This document shows, piece after piece, positions 1-8,291 of a DNA stretch of 64,000 nucleotides. The DNA lies in contig CAKZZD010000019.1 of NCBI GenBank assembly GCA_937886715.1, positions 1-64,000 on the forward strand, written 5' to 3'. Origin of the DNA: an uncultured Bacteroidales bacterium. GTDB taxonomy: Bacteria > Bacteroidota > Bacteroidia > Bacteroidales > P3. The notes under the pieces are model-generated. The model did not search any database and had not been told where the DNA came from. It worked only from the letters and a program-made list of their open reading frames with translations. The first letter of the stretch is position 1; every line of letters begins with the position of its first letter. Made by a program: the position numbers and the translations under genes.

Positions 1-62
1 GGACTCGAACCCACTACCTTTTGATTGCGAACCAAATGCTCTACCAGATGAGCTAATACCCC
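1..62 (-). tRNA. tRNA-Ala (anticodon CGC), 3' end cut by the window edge
   Basis: Read on the reverse strand from 62, the gene starts GGGGTAT, has a D stem GCTC/GAGC, an anticodon stem TTTGG/TCAAA enclosing the loop TTCGCAA, and a TTCGAGT T loop. Positions 34-36 of the loop are CGC, which reads the alanine codon GCG. The 5' acceptor strand equals that of the neighbouring tRNA-Ala. The 3' acceptor strand lies outside the window, so the G3:U70 alanine identity pair cannot be confirmed here. Confidence 0.8.
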
Positions 63-110
63 ATTTGCGGTTTTCTTAATAAAAAAGGGCCGTTTTATCG
101 ACCCTCTTCG

Positions 111-184
111 TGGAGTATATCGGAATCGAACCGATTACCTTTTGACTGCCAGTCAAACGCTCTAGCCAAGTGAGCTAATACCCC
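111..184 (-). tRNA. tRNA-Ala (anticodon GGC)
   Basis: The reverse strand folds as a full cloverleaf: acceptor GGGGTAT pairs with ATACTCC including the G3:U70 wobble pair that marks alanine tRNAs, anticodon stem TTTGA/TCAAA encloses CTGGCAG (anticodon GGC), and the T loop is TTCGATT. The discriminator base is A and no CCA is encoded. It lies 48 bases upstream of the other alanine tRNA on the same strand, so the two are probably transcribed together. Confidence 0.93.
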
Positions 185-275
185 AACTGATTTTCTCTCA
201 AATCGGATGCAAAAGTACAACTATTTTCCAATATGGCCAAATATTTTTTTGATATTTTTTACAAATCATTGATTT

Positions 276-1019
276 TCAAACATCCCACGTGAATCCATCG
301 AACGGATGAAGGCTATCAAAGTTCTGCTCTTTTGTCCTTTCCTGCATCCTTTTGATGCGGTTCAGACCCCATCGCCACATTTTCACATCGAAGAAAATGA
401 ACACCACCGTCAACACCCCGCTGATCAGAGCCATGTCGCCACCCAACGCGGAACCCACCATAAGCAGGGAGTCATACGTGCCATGCAGCAACACAGGCAG
501 CAGCAGCGCCATCAGCAGGTGGCGCCCGCGGTGCTCGGGGTCGAACTTGGCCAGCGACAGATAGTAGCCCATCGTGACGGCGAACAGGAAATGCGCCGGC
601 ACTGCCAGCAGACCTCGCATAATGCTGGTCGACATCGGATCGGTGGAGCCCAACACATACATCAGATTCTCGATACAGGCAAACCCCAACGACAGGAACG
701 CCGCATACACCACACCGTCGAAATACTCGTCAAAATGACGGCTGCGCCATATCACCAACATCAGCAGCAGCAACTTGCACAACTCTTCGCTGAAACCTGC
801 TACCACATAGCCTTCAAACACCGCCGCCATCAGCGGATTGCCAGGAGCCAAAGGCATCAGCATCCCCTCCAACAAGCTGGCCGGCAGCACACTGAAGCAC
901 CCCACGGCGAACGTGAGCAGCAACAGCCCCAACGGCTCTGGGTTGAGGGCATCCTTGCGGTAGATGAAAAGCAACAGCAGTAGCACAGGAAGCACTGCGG
1001 TGATGAATGAAATGTTCAT
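276..1019 (-). CDS. PrsW-family glutamic-type intramembrane protease
   Basis: A 247-residue polytopic membrane protein with about seven hydrophobic segments. PrsW-family motifs are visible in order: GFSEELCK near residues 75-82 (the paired glutamates E78/E79 thought to be catalytic), DGVVYAAFLSLGFACIEN near 101-118, PAHFLFAVTMGYY near 141-153, and LHGTYD near 178-183. Family members cleave membrane-bound anti-sigma factors, but no such substrate gene is adjacent. The start overlaps the stop of the upstream radical SAM gene by 4 bases (ATGA), so the two are probably translationally coupled. The assignment to family is firm; the substrate is unknown. Confidence 0.88.
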   Translation of the reverse strand: MNISFITAVLPVLLLLLFIYRKDALNPEPLGLLLLTFAVGCFSVLPASLLEGMLMPLAPGNPLMAAVFEGYVVAGFSEELCKLLLLMLVIWRSRHFDEYFDGVVYAAFLSLGFACIENLMYVLGSTDPMSTSIMRGLLAVPAHFLFAVTMGYYLSLAKFDPEHRGRHLLMALLLPVLLHGTYDSLLMVGSALGGDMALISGVLTVVFIFFDVKMWRWGLNRIKRMQERTKEQNFDSLHPFDGFTWDV

Positions 1020-2026
1020 GGTGTATCGGATGTTTGGATTGGTTCATAACATGATCCCTGTCGTGTGCCGCGCCTTCGCAGCTCAGCCTCCACCAGCGCA
1101 GGGATCTCTTCATTGCGCAAGTGGTGTCCGTCGGCCCGGCGGAAAGCCCTCTCGGGAAAAGCCTGATAGCGGGGTGGCACCTCACCAGCCAGCCGCTCCA
1201 CCACCATATCGGGCCGCAGCCGCTCCAGCATGTCGCACACCAATGCGATGTACGCATCAAGGTCGAACTGCCACATCGTGGCACGGAAGGCCTCGTCGGC
1301 ACATTGACGCTCCAGCTCGGTGCCGCGCAACACCTGCAGCTGGTGCAGCTTGACAGATGTCAGCGGCAACGCGTTCAGCTCAGCCACCTCGGCAAGCATC
1401 TCGCCGCGGCTTTCACCTGGCAGCCCCAGAACGAGATGGCCACACACCGGCAAGCCGCGCTCGGCAGTGGCGCACACCGCTTTGCGGACGCACTCAAAAT
1501 CGTGTCCGCGGTGAATCGCCCGCAGCGTGCGGTCGTAGCAGCTTTCAATGCCATATTCCACCGCCACATAGTGCCCCTTCGACAAATCCGACAGAAGATC
1601 AAGCTTGGCTTCGTCAATACAATCGGGACGGGTGCCCACCACCAGCCCCACCACACCCTCGTGCGACAACGCCTCCAGATATCGCTCACGCAATGTGCCG
1701 ACAGGCGCATATGTGTTCGAATATGCCTGAAAGTAAGCTAGATATAGGGGAGCTTTACGGTAGCGACGCCGATGAAAGGCGATGCCCTCCTCCAGCTGCT
1801 CGGTGATTGTTGCCACACGCCGGCAATAGGACGGGTTGAAGGCATCATTGCAACAAAACGTGCACCCTCCGCTGCCAACGGTCCCGTCGCGGTTCGGACA
1901 GGTAAAGCCGGCATCGATCGAGAGTTTCTGCACCCGCGAACCGAACAGCTCGCGGAAGTAGTCGGCATACGATCTGTAAAACACGCTGCAAAAATACACA
2001 AAAAAATCCAAACAGCCGCAACGCAC
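1016..2026 (-). CDS. Radical SAM protein, YhcC/TIGR01212 type
   Basis: A 336-residue protein with the family signature DAGFTCPNRDGT followed by GGCTFC (residues roughly 38-58), which supplies the cysteines for the SAM-binding [4Fe-4S] cluster, then ESCYDRTL, the HLVLGLPGE segment and the LHQLQVL segment typical of the C-terminal part of this family. The reaction is not established. The first 14 residues are an odd Cys/Phe-rich stretch; a GTG at 1984 giving VFYRSYADYF at the N-terminus would match relatives better, so the annotated start may be too early. It is the first gene of a two-gene unit with the PrsW-like protease. Confidence 0.87.
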   Translation of the reverse strand: MRCGCLDFFVYFCSVFYRSYADYFRELFGSRVQKLSIDAGFTCPNRDGTVGSGGCTFCCNDAFNPSYCRRVATITEQLEEGIAFHRRRYRKAPLYLAYFQAYSNTYAPVGTLRERYLEALSHEGVVGLVVGTRPDCIDEAKLDLLSDLSKGHYVAVEYGIESCYDRTLRAIHRGHDFECVRKAVCATAERGLPVCGHLVLGLPGESRGEMLAEVAELNALPLTSVKLHQLQVLRGTELERQCADEAFRATMWQFDLDAYIALVCDMLERLRPDMVVERLAGEVPPRYQAFPERAFRRADGHHLRNEEIPALVEAELRRRGTRQGSCYEPIQTSDTP

Positions 2027-2090
2027 AGGAAATGGCCCTCACAACCTGCTGCCTCAACGACATCCAAAGCGATGCAACTACTTGACTACC

Positions 2091-2175
2091 ACTACCCAAC
2101 TCCTACCCAACTCCTACCGTGGTAGGAGTTGGGTAGGAGTTGGTAAGGAGAAGGTATTGAGAGACAGCGGGTTGG
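2091..2175. repeat. Intergenic palindromic element, family A copy 1
   Basis: An inverted repeat with 23-base arms (2096-2118 and 2121-2143) separated by GT; each arm contains two CTCCTACC units. To its right lies the shared tail GGTATTGAGAGACAGCGG (2153-2170), also found in copies 3 and 5. It occupies the 311-base gap between two divergently transcribed genes (radical SAM leftward, phosphomutase rightward), so it is not a simple 3'-end terminator. Apart from this element the gap shows nothing else I can name. Confidence 0.85.
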
Positions 2176-2337
2176 AGAGGACAAAAAAAGAGGGAGGCGA
2201 CGGCGGGAGAAAGGTGCGGAATGGCTGGCGGTGACGAGCGCGACGGATGTGGCAACAAAAACGACATGCGACACAATAAAAGGGAGGAATGCGCGTTAAC
2301 AAATATTGTATATTAAGTCTAACATAAACACAAACCT

Positions 2338-4089
2338 ATGGATATCAGCAAACTGAACATCGATGAAAGCGCCAAGACAAACGCCCTGAGCTGGCTCGAA
2401 GGCGCATACGACGAGGCTACGAAACAGGCCATCCGCGACATGGCTGAGAACAATCCTAACGAGCTGAACGAGAGCTTCTACCGCCATCTCGAATTTGGTA
2501 CCGGCGGTTTGCGCGGTATCATGGGTGTGGGCACCAACCGGATGAACCGCTACACTGTGGCGATGGCCACTCAGGGTCTGGCCAACTATGTGAAAAAGTG
2601 CTTCCCGAACGAGGCCGAATTGCGTGCCGCTATCTCGCACGACAGCCGCAACCACAGTCGCGAATTTGCCGAAATCACGGCCAACGTGTTGGCGGCCAAC
2701 GGTTTCATGGTGTACCTATTCGACGGCATGCGTCCTACTCCCGAGTTGAGTTTTGCCGTGCGCCACTACCACTGCCACACCGGCGTGATGCTCACTGCAA
2801 GCCACAACCCGAAGGAATACAACGGCTACAAAGCCTATTGGAGCGATGGATGCCAGCTGACGGCACCGCACGACACTGCAGTGATTGACGAGGTGCTGAA
2901 GATCAAGACTTTGGGCGATGTGAAGATGACTGGTGGAGAGTCACGCATCATCACCATCGGCGAAGACCTCGACAAGGTGTACCTGGCCCGGGTGGAGAAG
3001 AATGCGCTGAATCCCGAACTGATCAAGAAACACCACGACCTGAAGATTGTCTACACGCCCCTGCACGGAACCGGCATTGTGCTGATTCCAAGAATGTTGA
3101 AGCAGTTGGGATTCACCAATGTGAACGTCGTGGAGGCTCAGGCGATACCCGACGGCAACTTCCCGACAACTCCTTCGCCCAACCCCGAAGAGAAGGCTGC
3201 CATGAAGATGGCCGTTGATCTGGCCCACCAGATTGATGCCGACATTGTGTTTGCTTCCGACCCCGATGCTGACCGCGTGGGTGTAGCCGTGAAACGTCCC
3301 GACGGCGAATGGATGCTGCTCAACGGCAACCAGACGATGTCGGTGATTATCTACTATCTGATTGAACAATGGAAAGAAAAACAGCTGCTTACGGGCAATG
3401 AATATATCGTCAAGACCATCGTCACCAGCGAACTGCCGGCCGACATCGCCAAGCGTGCGGGTGTGAAGGTGTATGATGTGTTGACCGGTTTCAAGTTTAT
3501 CGGTGCCAAGATACGCGAGCTGGAAGGCGTGGAGACCTTCATCGGCGGCGGCGAGGAGAGCTACGGCTACATGATCGGCGACTTTGTGCGCGACAAGGAT
3601 GCGGTGGCGGCCTGCTCCATGATTGCCGAGATAGCAGCCTGGGCTCGCGAACAGGGCAAGACCTTCTTTGATGTGCTGGTGGACATCTACAAGCACTATG
3701 GCTTCTATAAGGAAGGCCTTGTGTCGATTGTGCGCAAAGGCAAGAGCGGTGCCGAAGAGATACAGCAGATGATGAAGGACTACCGCAACAACCCGCCGCA
3801 GGCCATCGACGGCGACCGGGTGGTGTGCATCAAGGACTACCAGCTGCACGAAAGCCACGACCTGCTGACAGGCTGCAAGTCGGCTATCGACCTGCCGACA
3901 AGCAACGTGCTCCAATTCTTCACCGAACACGGCAACAAGGTGACAGTACGCCCGAGCGGCACCGAGCCCAAGATCAAATTCTACTTTGGCGTGAAGGGGG
4001 AATTGTGCTGCAAGGAGGATTTCGACAAGGTGAACGCCTCGCTCGACGGCAAGATAGAGGATATCAAACGTAGCCTGAACCTGATATAA
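2338..4089 (+). CDS. Phospho-sugar mutase (phosphoglucomutase/phosphomannomutase family)
   Basis: A 583-residue cytosolic alpha-D-phosphohexomutase, the usual length for the long bacterial type. The four family landmarks are present: the phosphoserine loop TASHNPKEYNGYK (near residue 153), the magnesium loop DPDADR (near 322), the sugar-specificity loop GGGEESYGY (near 402) and the phosphate-binding loop RPSGTEPKIK (near 539). It interconverts hexose 1- and 6-phosphates, feeding glycogen, cell-wall and surface polysaccharide precursors; glucose versus mannose preference cannot be read from the sequence. The small membrane protein gene starts 18 bases downstream. Confidence 0.95.
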   Translation: MDISKLNIDESAKTNALSWLEGAYDEATKQAIRDMAENNPNELNESFYRHLEFGTGGLRGIMGVGTNRMNRYTVAMATQGLANYVKKCFPNEAELRAAISHDSRNHSREFAEITANVLAANGFMVYLFDGMRPTPELSFAVRHYHCHTGVMLTASHNPKEYNGYKAYWSDGCQLTAPHDTAVIDEVLKIKTLGDVKMTGGESRIITIGEDLDKVYLARVEKNALNPELIKKHHDLKIVYTPLHGTGIVLIPRMLKQLGFTNVNVVEAQAIPDGNFPTTPSPNPEEKAAMKMAVDLAHQIDADIVFASDPDADRVGVAVKRPDGEWMLLNGNQTMSVIIYYLIEQWKEKQLLTGNEYIVKTIVTSELPADIAKRAGVKVYDVLTGFKFIGAKIRELEGVETFIGGGEESYGYMIGDFVRDKDAVAACSMIAEIAAWAREQGKTFFDVLVDIYKHYGFYKEGLVSIVRKGKSGAEEIQQMMKDYRNNPPQAIDGDRVVCIKDYQLHESHDLLTGCKSAIDLPTSNVLQFFTEHGNKVTVRPSGTEPKIKFYFGVKGELCCKEDFDKVNASLDGKIEDIKRSLNLI

Positions 4090-4107
4090 AATATATTTAG
4101 AAACATC

Positions 4108-4380
4108 ATGAAATCAAATGGTTGGAACCTGTTCTTCGCCCTGCTGCTAGGAGATGTGATGGTGCTCATCATGACGTATCTGAAAGCGAGCACGCGGATG
4201 GCCTGGATCACCGGAGCGATTGTGTTTGCCATTGTGGCGGTACTGCTCACGCTGGCCACTATCTCCAATTCGAAGCATCGCAAACGCGAAGCCCAGTCGG
4301 CGGCGAAAATAGCAGAATTGCAGGACCAGATGGCAGTCGAGGCCGGCAAGAAGGCACTCCGCAGCGAGGAAGAAAAATAG
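4108..4380 (+). CDS. Small membrane protein with two hydrophobic segments and a charged tail
   Basis: A 90-residue protein of unrecognised family. Residues about 5-25 and 30-53 are hydrophobic, predicting a two-pass hairpin; the remainder is a charged, helix-prone tail rich in K, E, A and Q that could form a coiled coil. It sits 18 bases after the phosphomutase and 3 bases before recR in the same direction, so it is probably co-transcribed. No catalytic motif is visible. Expression is likely because of the tight spacing; function is unknown. Confidence 0.7.
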   Translation: MKSNGWNLFFALLLGDVMVLIMTYLKASTRMAWITGAIVFAIVAVLLTLATISNSKHRKREAQSAAKIAELQDQMAVEAGKKALRSEEEK

Positions 4381-4383
4381 CAG

Positions 4384-4995
4384 ATGGAGCTGCCTTCGAA
4401 AATCCTGGAAGAGGCTGTCGGACAATTGGCAATGCTTCCCGGCGTGGGCAAGCGGTCGGCATTGCGCTACGCCTTGTTTCTGATGAAGCAAAGCGAGGAT
4501 GAGGTGCGCAACATGTCGGAGTCGTTGCTGAGGCTGAAGACCGATCTTCATCACTGCCGCTACTGCCACAATGTGAGCGACACGGAGGTGTGCCCCATCT
4601 GCAGCAGCGAGAAGCGGCAACAGGGCATCGTCTGTGTGGTGGAGAACGTGCAGGACGTGATGGCAATCGAAAACACGCAACAATATCGCGGGCTGTACCA
4701 TGTGCTGGGGGGAGTGATTTCACCAATCGACGGCATCGGCATCCACGACCTGGAGATTGCCTCGCTTGTAAAGCGCGTCGAGGAAGGCATACCTGCCAAG
4801 GTGGAGGAGGTGATCCTTGCCCTGCCCACCACAATGGAAGGCGACACCACTAACTATTACCTGAACAAACAATTGCGGCCGATGAACGTGAAAGTGACCA
4901 CGCTGGCCCGGGGTGTGGCCGTGGGCGACAGCCTTGAGTATGCCGACGAAATCACTCTTGGCCGGAGCATTGTGGGTCGCATTCCTTTTGAATGA
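4384..4995 (+). CDS. recR: Recombination protein RecR
   Basis: A 203-residue protein of standard RecR length. It has an N-terminal helix-hairpin-helix segment (LPGVGKRSALRYA), the four-cysteine zinc finger CRYCHNVSDTEVCPIC (near residues 58-73), and a TOPRIM domain beginning VCVVENVQDVMAIE with HVLGGVISPIDGIG. RecR works with RecO (and RecF) to load RecA at gaps and in daughter-strand repair. RecO is not in the window. The start ATG is 3 bases after the previous stop, and the GH3 gene follows 16 bases after its stop. Confidence 0.97.
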   Translation: MELPSKILEEAVGQLAMLPGVGKRSALRYALFLMKQSEDEVRNMSESLLRLKTDLHHCRYCHNVSDTEVCPICSSEKRQQGIVCVVENVQDVMAIENTQQYRGLYHVLGGVISPIDGIGIHDLEIASLVKRVEEGIPAKVEEVILALPTTMEGDTTNYYLNKQLRPMNVKVTTLARGVAVGDSLEYADEITLGRSIVGRIPFE

Positions 4996-5011
4996 CCCTT
5001 GCTTACAATCT

Positions 5012-6151
5012 ATGAGAAACATACTAATAATCAGCATGCTGATGGCATTCGCCCTAGGCGGTTGCCGCGCATCGGACAGGCCCGACGGCATTGACTCTGC
5101 AAGCGCAGAAACGGACAGCACGGAATACACCCTGGAGGAAGATATAGGCGCCATGCTGCTTGTCGGCTTCCGCGGTACGGCTATCGACCAAGATCACCAC
5201 ATTGTGAGGGATTTGAGCCAATACCACGTGGGCAGCGTGATCCTGTTCGACTATGACGCGCCTTCACGCACACGTGGCCGCAACATCACCGATGCAAAAC
5301 AGCTGCAAATGCTTTGCGATCAACTGCGTAGCTATAACCCTGACCTGCTCATCGGCATCGATCAGGAAGGAGGCTATGTGAGCCGCCTGTCGACGCGCTA
5401 TGGGTTTCCTCACATAATGTCGGCACAACGCAGTGCCGAATTGGGCGACGACACAGTGCGACGCTATGCACAACTGACGGCCGAGCAACTGGAGAAGGCC
5501 GGAATCAACCTCAACTTTGCCCCTGTTGCCGATGTGAATGTCAACCCCAAGTGCCCTGTGATCGGAGCCATGAAACGCAGCTTCTCCTCTGATACCAAGC
5601 GCGTTGCAGACTGCTGTAGGATATGGATTGAAGAACAAAGAAAGAAAGGCATCATTAGCTGCCTGAAACACTTTCCCGGCCATGGAAGCGCCCGCGGTGA
5701 CACACATCAGGGGCTGGTGGATGTGAGTTCGACATGGCAACGCTGCGAATTGGAACCCTATCGCACTCTGGTGGCTGAAAATGCGGTGGATATGGTGATG
5801 ACTGCACACGTGATCAACCGAACCCTCGACCCACAAGGCCTTCCTGCCTCACTTTCCGGCAAGATCACATCGCTGCTTCGCGACTCGATTGGTTTTAAAG
5901 GGGTTATCGTTACCGACGACCTCGCCATGGGAGCCATTACACAGCACTATACCATGACCCAGTATATCCGCATGGCAATTGACGCCGGAGCAGATCTGCT
6001 CTGCCTCAGCAACAACGGCGGCAGCTACAACAGCGACCTTGTTCCTCAGGTGGCGGCCACCATCCTGAAGTTGGTCAACGAAGGTGAAGTGAGCCGCGAA
6101 CGCATTCGCCAATCTGCCGACCGTGTCCGTCGGCTGCAGCAAAAAAAATAG
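5012..6151 (+). CDS. Glycoside hydrolase family 3 lipoprotein (beta-N-acetylhexosaminidase-like)
   Basis: A 379-residue protein starting at MRNILIISM; an open extension upstream to 4913 overlaps recR and is unlikely. A short hydrophobic N-terminus ends in ALGGC, a plausible lipobox, suggesting a surface or periplasmic lipoprotein. GH3 landmarks are GIDQEGGYVSRL, KHFPGHGSARGDTHQGL (the general acid/base Asp-His region of NagZ-like enzymes) and the nucleophile motif VIVTDDLAMGAI. NagZ-like enzymes remove GlcNAc from muropeptides, which fits the size, but other exo-glycosidase specificities are possible. Its last codons (Lys-Lys-stop) overlap the terminator of the convergent operon. Confidence 0.88.
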   Translation: MRNILIISMLMAFALGGCRASDRPDGIDSASAETDSTEYTLEEDIGAMLLVGFRGTAIDQDHHIVRDLSQYHVGSVILFDYDAPSRTRGRNITDAKQLQMLCDQLRSYNPDLLIGIDQEGGYVSRLSTRYGFPHIMSAQRSAELGDDTVRRYAQLTAEQLEKAGINLNFAPVADVNVNPKCPVIGAMKRSFSSDTKRVADCCRIWIEEQRKKGIISCLKHFPGHGSARGDTHQGLVDVSSTWQRCELEPYRTLVAENAVDMVMTAHVINRTLDPQGLPASLSGKITSLLRDSIGFKGVIVTDDLAMGAITQHYTMTQYIRMAIDAGADLLCLSNNGGSYNSDLVPQVAATILKLVNEGEVSRERIRQSADRVRRLQQKK

Positions 6152-6173
6152 GGCGCATCGCGATGCGCCCTAT
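6140..6173 (-). terminator. Intrinsic terminator for the ammonia-lyase/CoA-transferase transcript
   Basis: A perfect 26-base palindrome at 6148-6173 is GC-rich in its stem (GGGCGCATCG). On the reverse strand it is followed by a run of T corresponding to the A run at 6140-6148, giving a classical stem plus U tract. The U tract is made of the Lys codons of the convergent GH3 gene. Confidence 0.85.
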
Positions 6174-6192
6174 GTATGTAAGCCTGTCGTAA

Positions 6193-6582
6193 TCAGTTCT
6201 TACGCTGGCATTCTTTCGGAGTGACACAAGTTCCGCTGGCGCGGCATACAAGGATCTTCTCTTCGAGAACATCGGCAGCACTGTCGCTGATGTCAGGGCG
6301 AGTCTTGATGACCTTGTAGGCTTCAAAACTCATTTTGCGGCTGGTGTTACCGACATGGGTGATTTCGCCATAGGCCTCAATATAGTCGCCTGCATAGACA
6401 GGAGCCTTGAATTCAACCATATCATAGGCGCAGAACAGACCCTCATCGCCATCCTGGATGATAAGAAGTTCGGTTGCGACATCTCCAAAAAGGTGGAGCA
6501 TATGGGCACCATCAACGAGGTTGCCGCCATAGTGGGCGTCTTTCGCACTCATGCGGACGCGAAGCATAGATTTTACTGCCAT
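6193..6582 (-). CDS. kal: 3-aminobutyryl-CoA (beta-alanyl-CoA type) ammonia-lyase
   Basis: A 129-residue single hotdog-fold protein. The N-terminal block [16 protein letters not shown], then GDVATELLI and [20 protein letters not shown], match the beta-alanyl-CoA / 3-aminobutyryl-CoA ammonia-lyase family (Acl and Kal), as I recall it. In lysine fermentation Kal removes ammonia from L-3-aminobutyryl-CoA to give crotonyl-CoA. It follows the CoA-transferase alpha gene by 11 bases in the same direction, consistent with a lysine or beta-alanine degradation cluster, but the other pathway genes (kamA, kdd, kce) are not in the window. Substrate choice between the two CoA esters is an inference. Confidence 0.85.
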   Translation of the reverse strand: MAVKSMLRVRMSAKDAHYGGNLVDGAHMLHLFGDVATELLIIQDGDEGLFCAYDMVEFKAPVYAGDYIEAYGEITHVGNTSRKMSFEAYKVIKTRPDISDSAADVLEEKILVCRASGTCVTPKECQRKN

Positions 6583-6593
6583 AATCGTGTGGT

Positions 6594-7241
6594 TTATTTC
6601 TTGATAATGAAGTCAACAAAAATCGAAGGAGTCTTCACATTCTCGGGAGCGATGCTGCCGGTGGCGACAATCTCCTCGGGCTCAACAATCACCATGTCGG
6701 CAGCGGTGGCCATCATGGGGCAAAAGTTCTGGCTGGTGCCCTTGTACACGAGGTTGCCTTCCTCGTCGCATATATTGGCTCCGATAATGGCGACATCGGC
6801 ACGCACAGGTTTCTCAAGAAGATACTCTTTACCGTCAACGGTAATTTTCTCCTTGCCGTTCTCCACGACAGTGCCCAGACCAGTCTGCGTCAGCACGCCA
6901 CCCAGCCCAGCTCCGGCTGCACGAATCTGCTCGGCCAGGGTGCCCTGCGGCTGAAGGGTGACCTTCAGCTCGCCGCTATTCATCTGGTCAATAGTGTTGT
7001 TATTGGTGCCGATGTGCGTGGCAATCAAAGCCTTCACCTGGTGGTTCGTGATCAACTTGCCGACACCCACTTCGGGATATGCCGTATCGTTGCAAATAAT
7101 GGTAAGGTCCTTCACATTCCGGGCCACCAACTCATCAATCAAGGCAATGGGGTTTCCTACTCCAAGGAAGCCTCCAACCATCACTGTCATACCGTCATGA
7201 ATCTTGTCGGCGGCTTCTTTTACTGTGACAAATTTGTTCAT
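6594..7241 (-). CDS. atoD: Acetate/butyrate CoA-transferase alpha subunit, without an adjacent beta subunit
   Basis: A 215-residue protein of the expected length for subunit A of 3-oxoacid/acetate CoA-transferases. It shows the N-terminal [17 protein letters not shown] glycine loop of class I alpha subunits and the [20 protein letters not shown] segment near the C-terminus. The heterodimer moves CoA between acetate and acyl groups such as acetoacetate or butyrate. The beta subunit carries the catalytic glutamate and normally follows directly; here the next gene is the ammonia-lyase, so the partner must lie elsewhere or be lost. A promoter box lies 45-52 bases upstream of the start. Confidence 0.92.
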   Translation of the reverse strand: MNKFVTVKEAADKIHDGMTVMVGGFLGVGNPIALIDELVARNVKDLTIICNDTAYPEVGVGKLITNHQVKALIATHIGTNNNTIDQMNSGELKVTLQPQGTLAEQIRAAGAGLGGVLTQTGLGTVVENGKEKITVDGKEYLLEKPVRADVAIIGANICDEEGNLVYKGTSQNFCPMMATAADMVIVEPEEIVATGSIAPENVKTPSIFVDFIIKK

Positions 7242-7285
7242 AAATATACTATTTTGATATGTTTTTGCGTTACTTTTTCAATTTG

Positions 7286-7293
7286 CAAATGTA
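7286..7293 (-). promoter_or_regulatory. Bacteroidetes -7 box for atoD-kal
   Basis: The reverse strand reads TACATTTG here, matching the TAnnTTTG consensus, 45 bases upstream of the atoD start. No clear -33 TTTG at the proper distance was found, so activity may depend on a regulator. It is back to back with the promoter of the divergent secreted-protein gene. Confidence 0.5.
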
Positions 7294-7322
7294 CTACTTT
7301 TTTCTCAATTCGGAAAAAAAAT

Positions 7323-7353
7323 TTTGCAGGATGGCGAAATATGAGTATTTTTG
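7323..7353 (+). promoter_or_regulatory. Bacteroidetes promoter for the secreted protein gene at 7381
   Basis: TTTG at 7323-7326 and TATTTTTG at 7346-7353, separated by 19 bases, fit the phylum consensus; the ATG follows 27 bases after the -7 box. Confidence 0.65.
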
Positions 7354-7380
7354 CATTTGAAAAACAACAATAAAGCAACA

Positions 7381-8016
7381 ATGAAGAAGCTGTTTTTTGT
7401 GCTTGGAATGATGCTGTTTGCTATCAGTGCAAGCGCCCAAGAATATATCGAACCCGTTGAAAAATGGAAGGTCGCCGAAGTGTGGGGCATCAACTACCAC
7501 GGATGGGCATTCCATCAGGAATGGGACGTGGATTTCACCGTCGAAAACCAGGATGGACGCTTCACGCCTACTGACGAAGAAATCGCCGAAGCCGAACGCC
7601 TCATACAGAAACGCATAAGCTATGTCAACCGCGATCACTACAATCAGGAAGGCATGTGCCCCCTGATTGACGAACACATGCGCAAATATCGCCGCCAATA
7701 TGTGGGCTTCACCAACGACAAAGGCGACCATATCATTTGGGCCAATTTCCTTTGGGACGAGAACCTTAGCGACGAAAAACTTGCCTCCGACATTCTCCTC
7801 ACCCGAGGTGGATGTGCCCACTTCTGGCACATCAAGTGCAACCTCGCCACACGCAAGGTCTATGGCTTGGAAGTCAACGAATACGGCGACATCAACTATC
7901 TTCCCCGCGTGGCCAAACCCAAGCCTCGCATCAGCAGTCCCAAGACTCTCGACAAACGGGGCAAGATCCGCAAGACAGGTATCATCCACGGTCCGGAAGA
8001 CAGAATTTTCAACTAA
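7381..8016 (+). CDS. Secreted protein of unknown function
   Basis: A 211-residue protein starting MKKLFFVLGMMLFAISASAQ, a clear signal peptide with cleavage expected after AQ, so it is periplasmic or outer-surface. The ATG at 7381 is chosen over an upstream in-frame ATG at 7351 because that one lies within the promoter. The mature part is rich in aromatic and acidic residues (WKVAEVWGINYHGWAFHQEW) and has only two cysteines. I do not recognise the family and see no catalytic motif. It is a single-gene unit between the divergent atoD-kal operon and the convergent kinase gene; the 275-base gap after it shows no gene and only a short AACGGA/TCCGTT stem at 8016-8034. Confidence 0.75.
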   Translation: MKKLFFVLGMMLFAISASAQEYIEPVEKWKVAEVWGINYHGWAFHQEWDVDFTVENQDGRFTPTDEEIAEAERLIQKRISYVNRDHYNQEGMCPLIDEHMRKYRRQYVGFTNDKGDHIIWANFLWDENLSDEKLASDILLTRGGCAHFWHIKCNLATRKVYGLEVNEYGDINYLPRVAKPKPRISSPKTLDKRGKIRKTGIIHGPEDRIFN

Positions 8017-8291
8017 ACGGACTCCATATCCGTTATCCCTCAAATTCAGCAATCTCGGAATCATCCGTGCTGGCAAAATGCCAGTTCATGGTGTCATCCA
8101 TTTATTGTCCAAAAAGTGATGGAACGAAACTACTAAAGCCACCATCGAACCGGACATCAACTACACAACCATGCCCCCTCTGAATAGCGGCAACACGATA
8201 GCATCATAGAACATGACGCACCGCTGACTCGCATCCCTCAAGAACGACAATGGAAACTTGTGGTGTACTCCTCATTCAATAAAAGAGCCTA

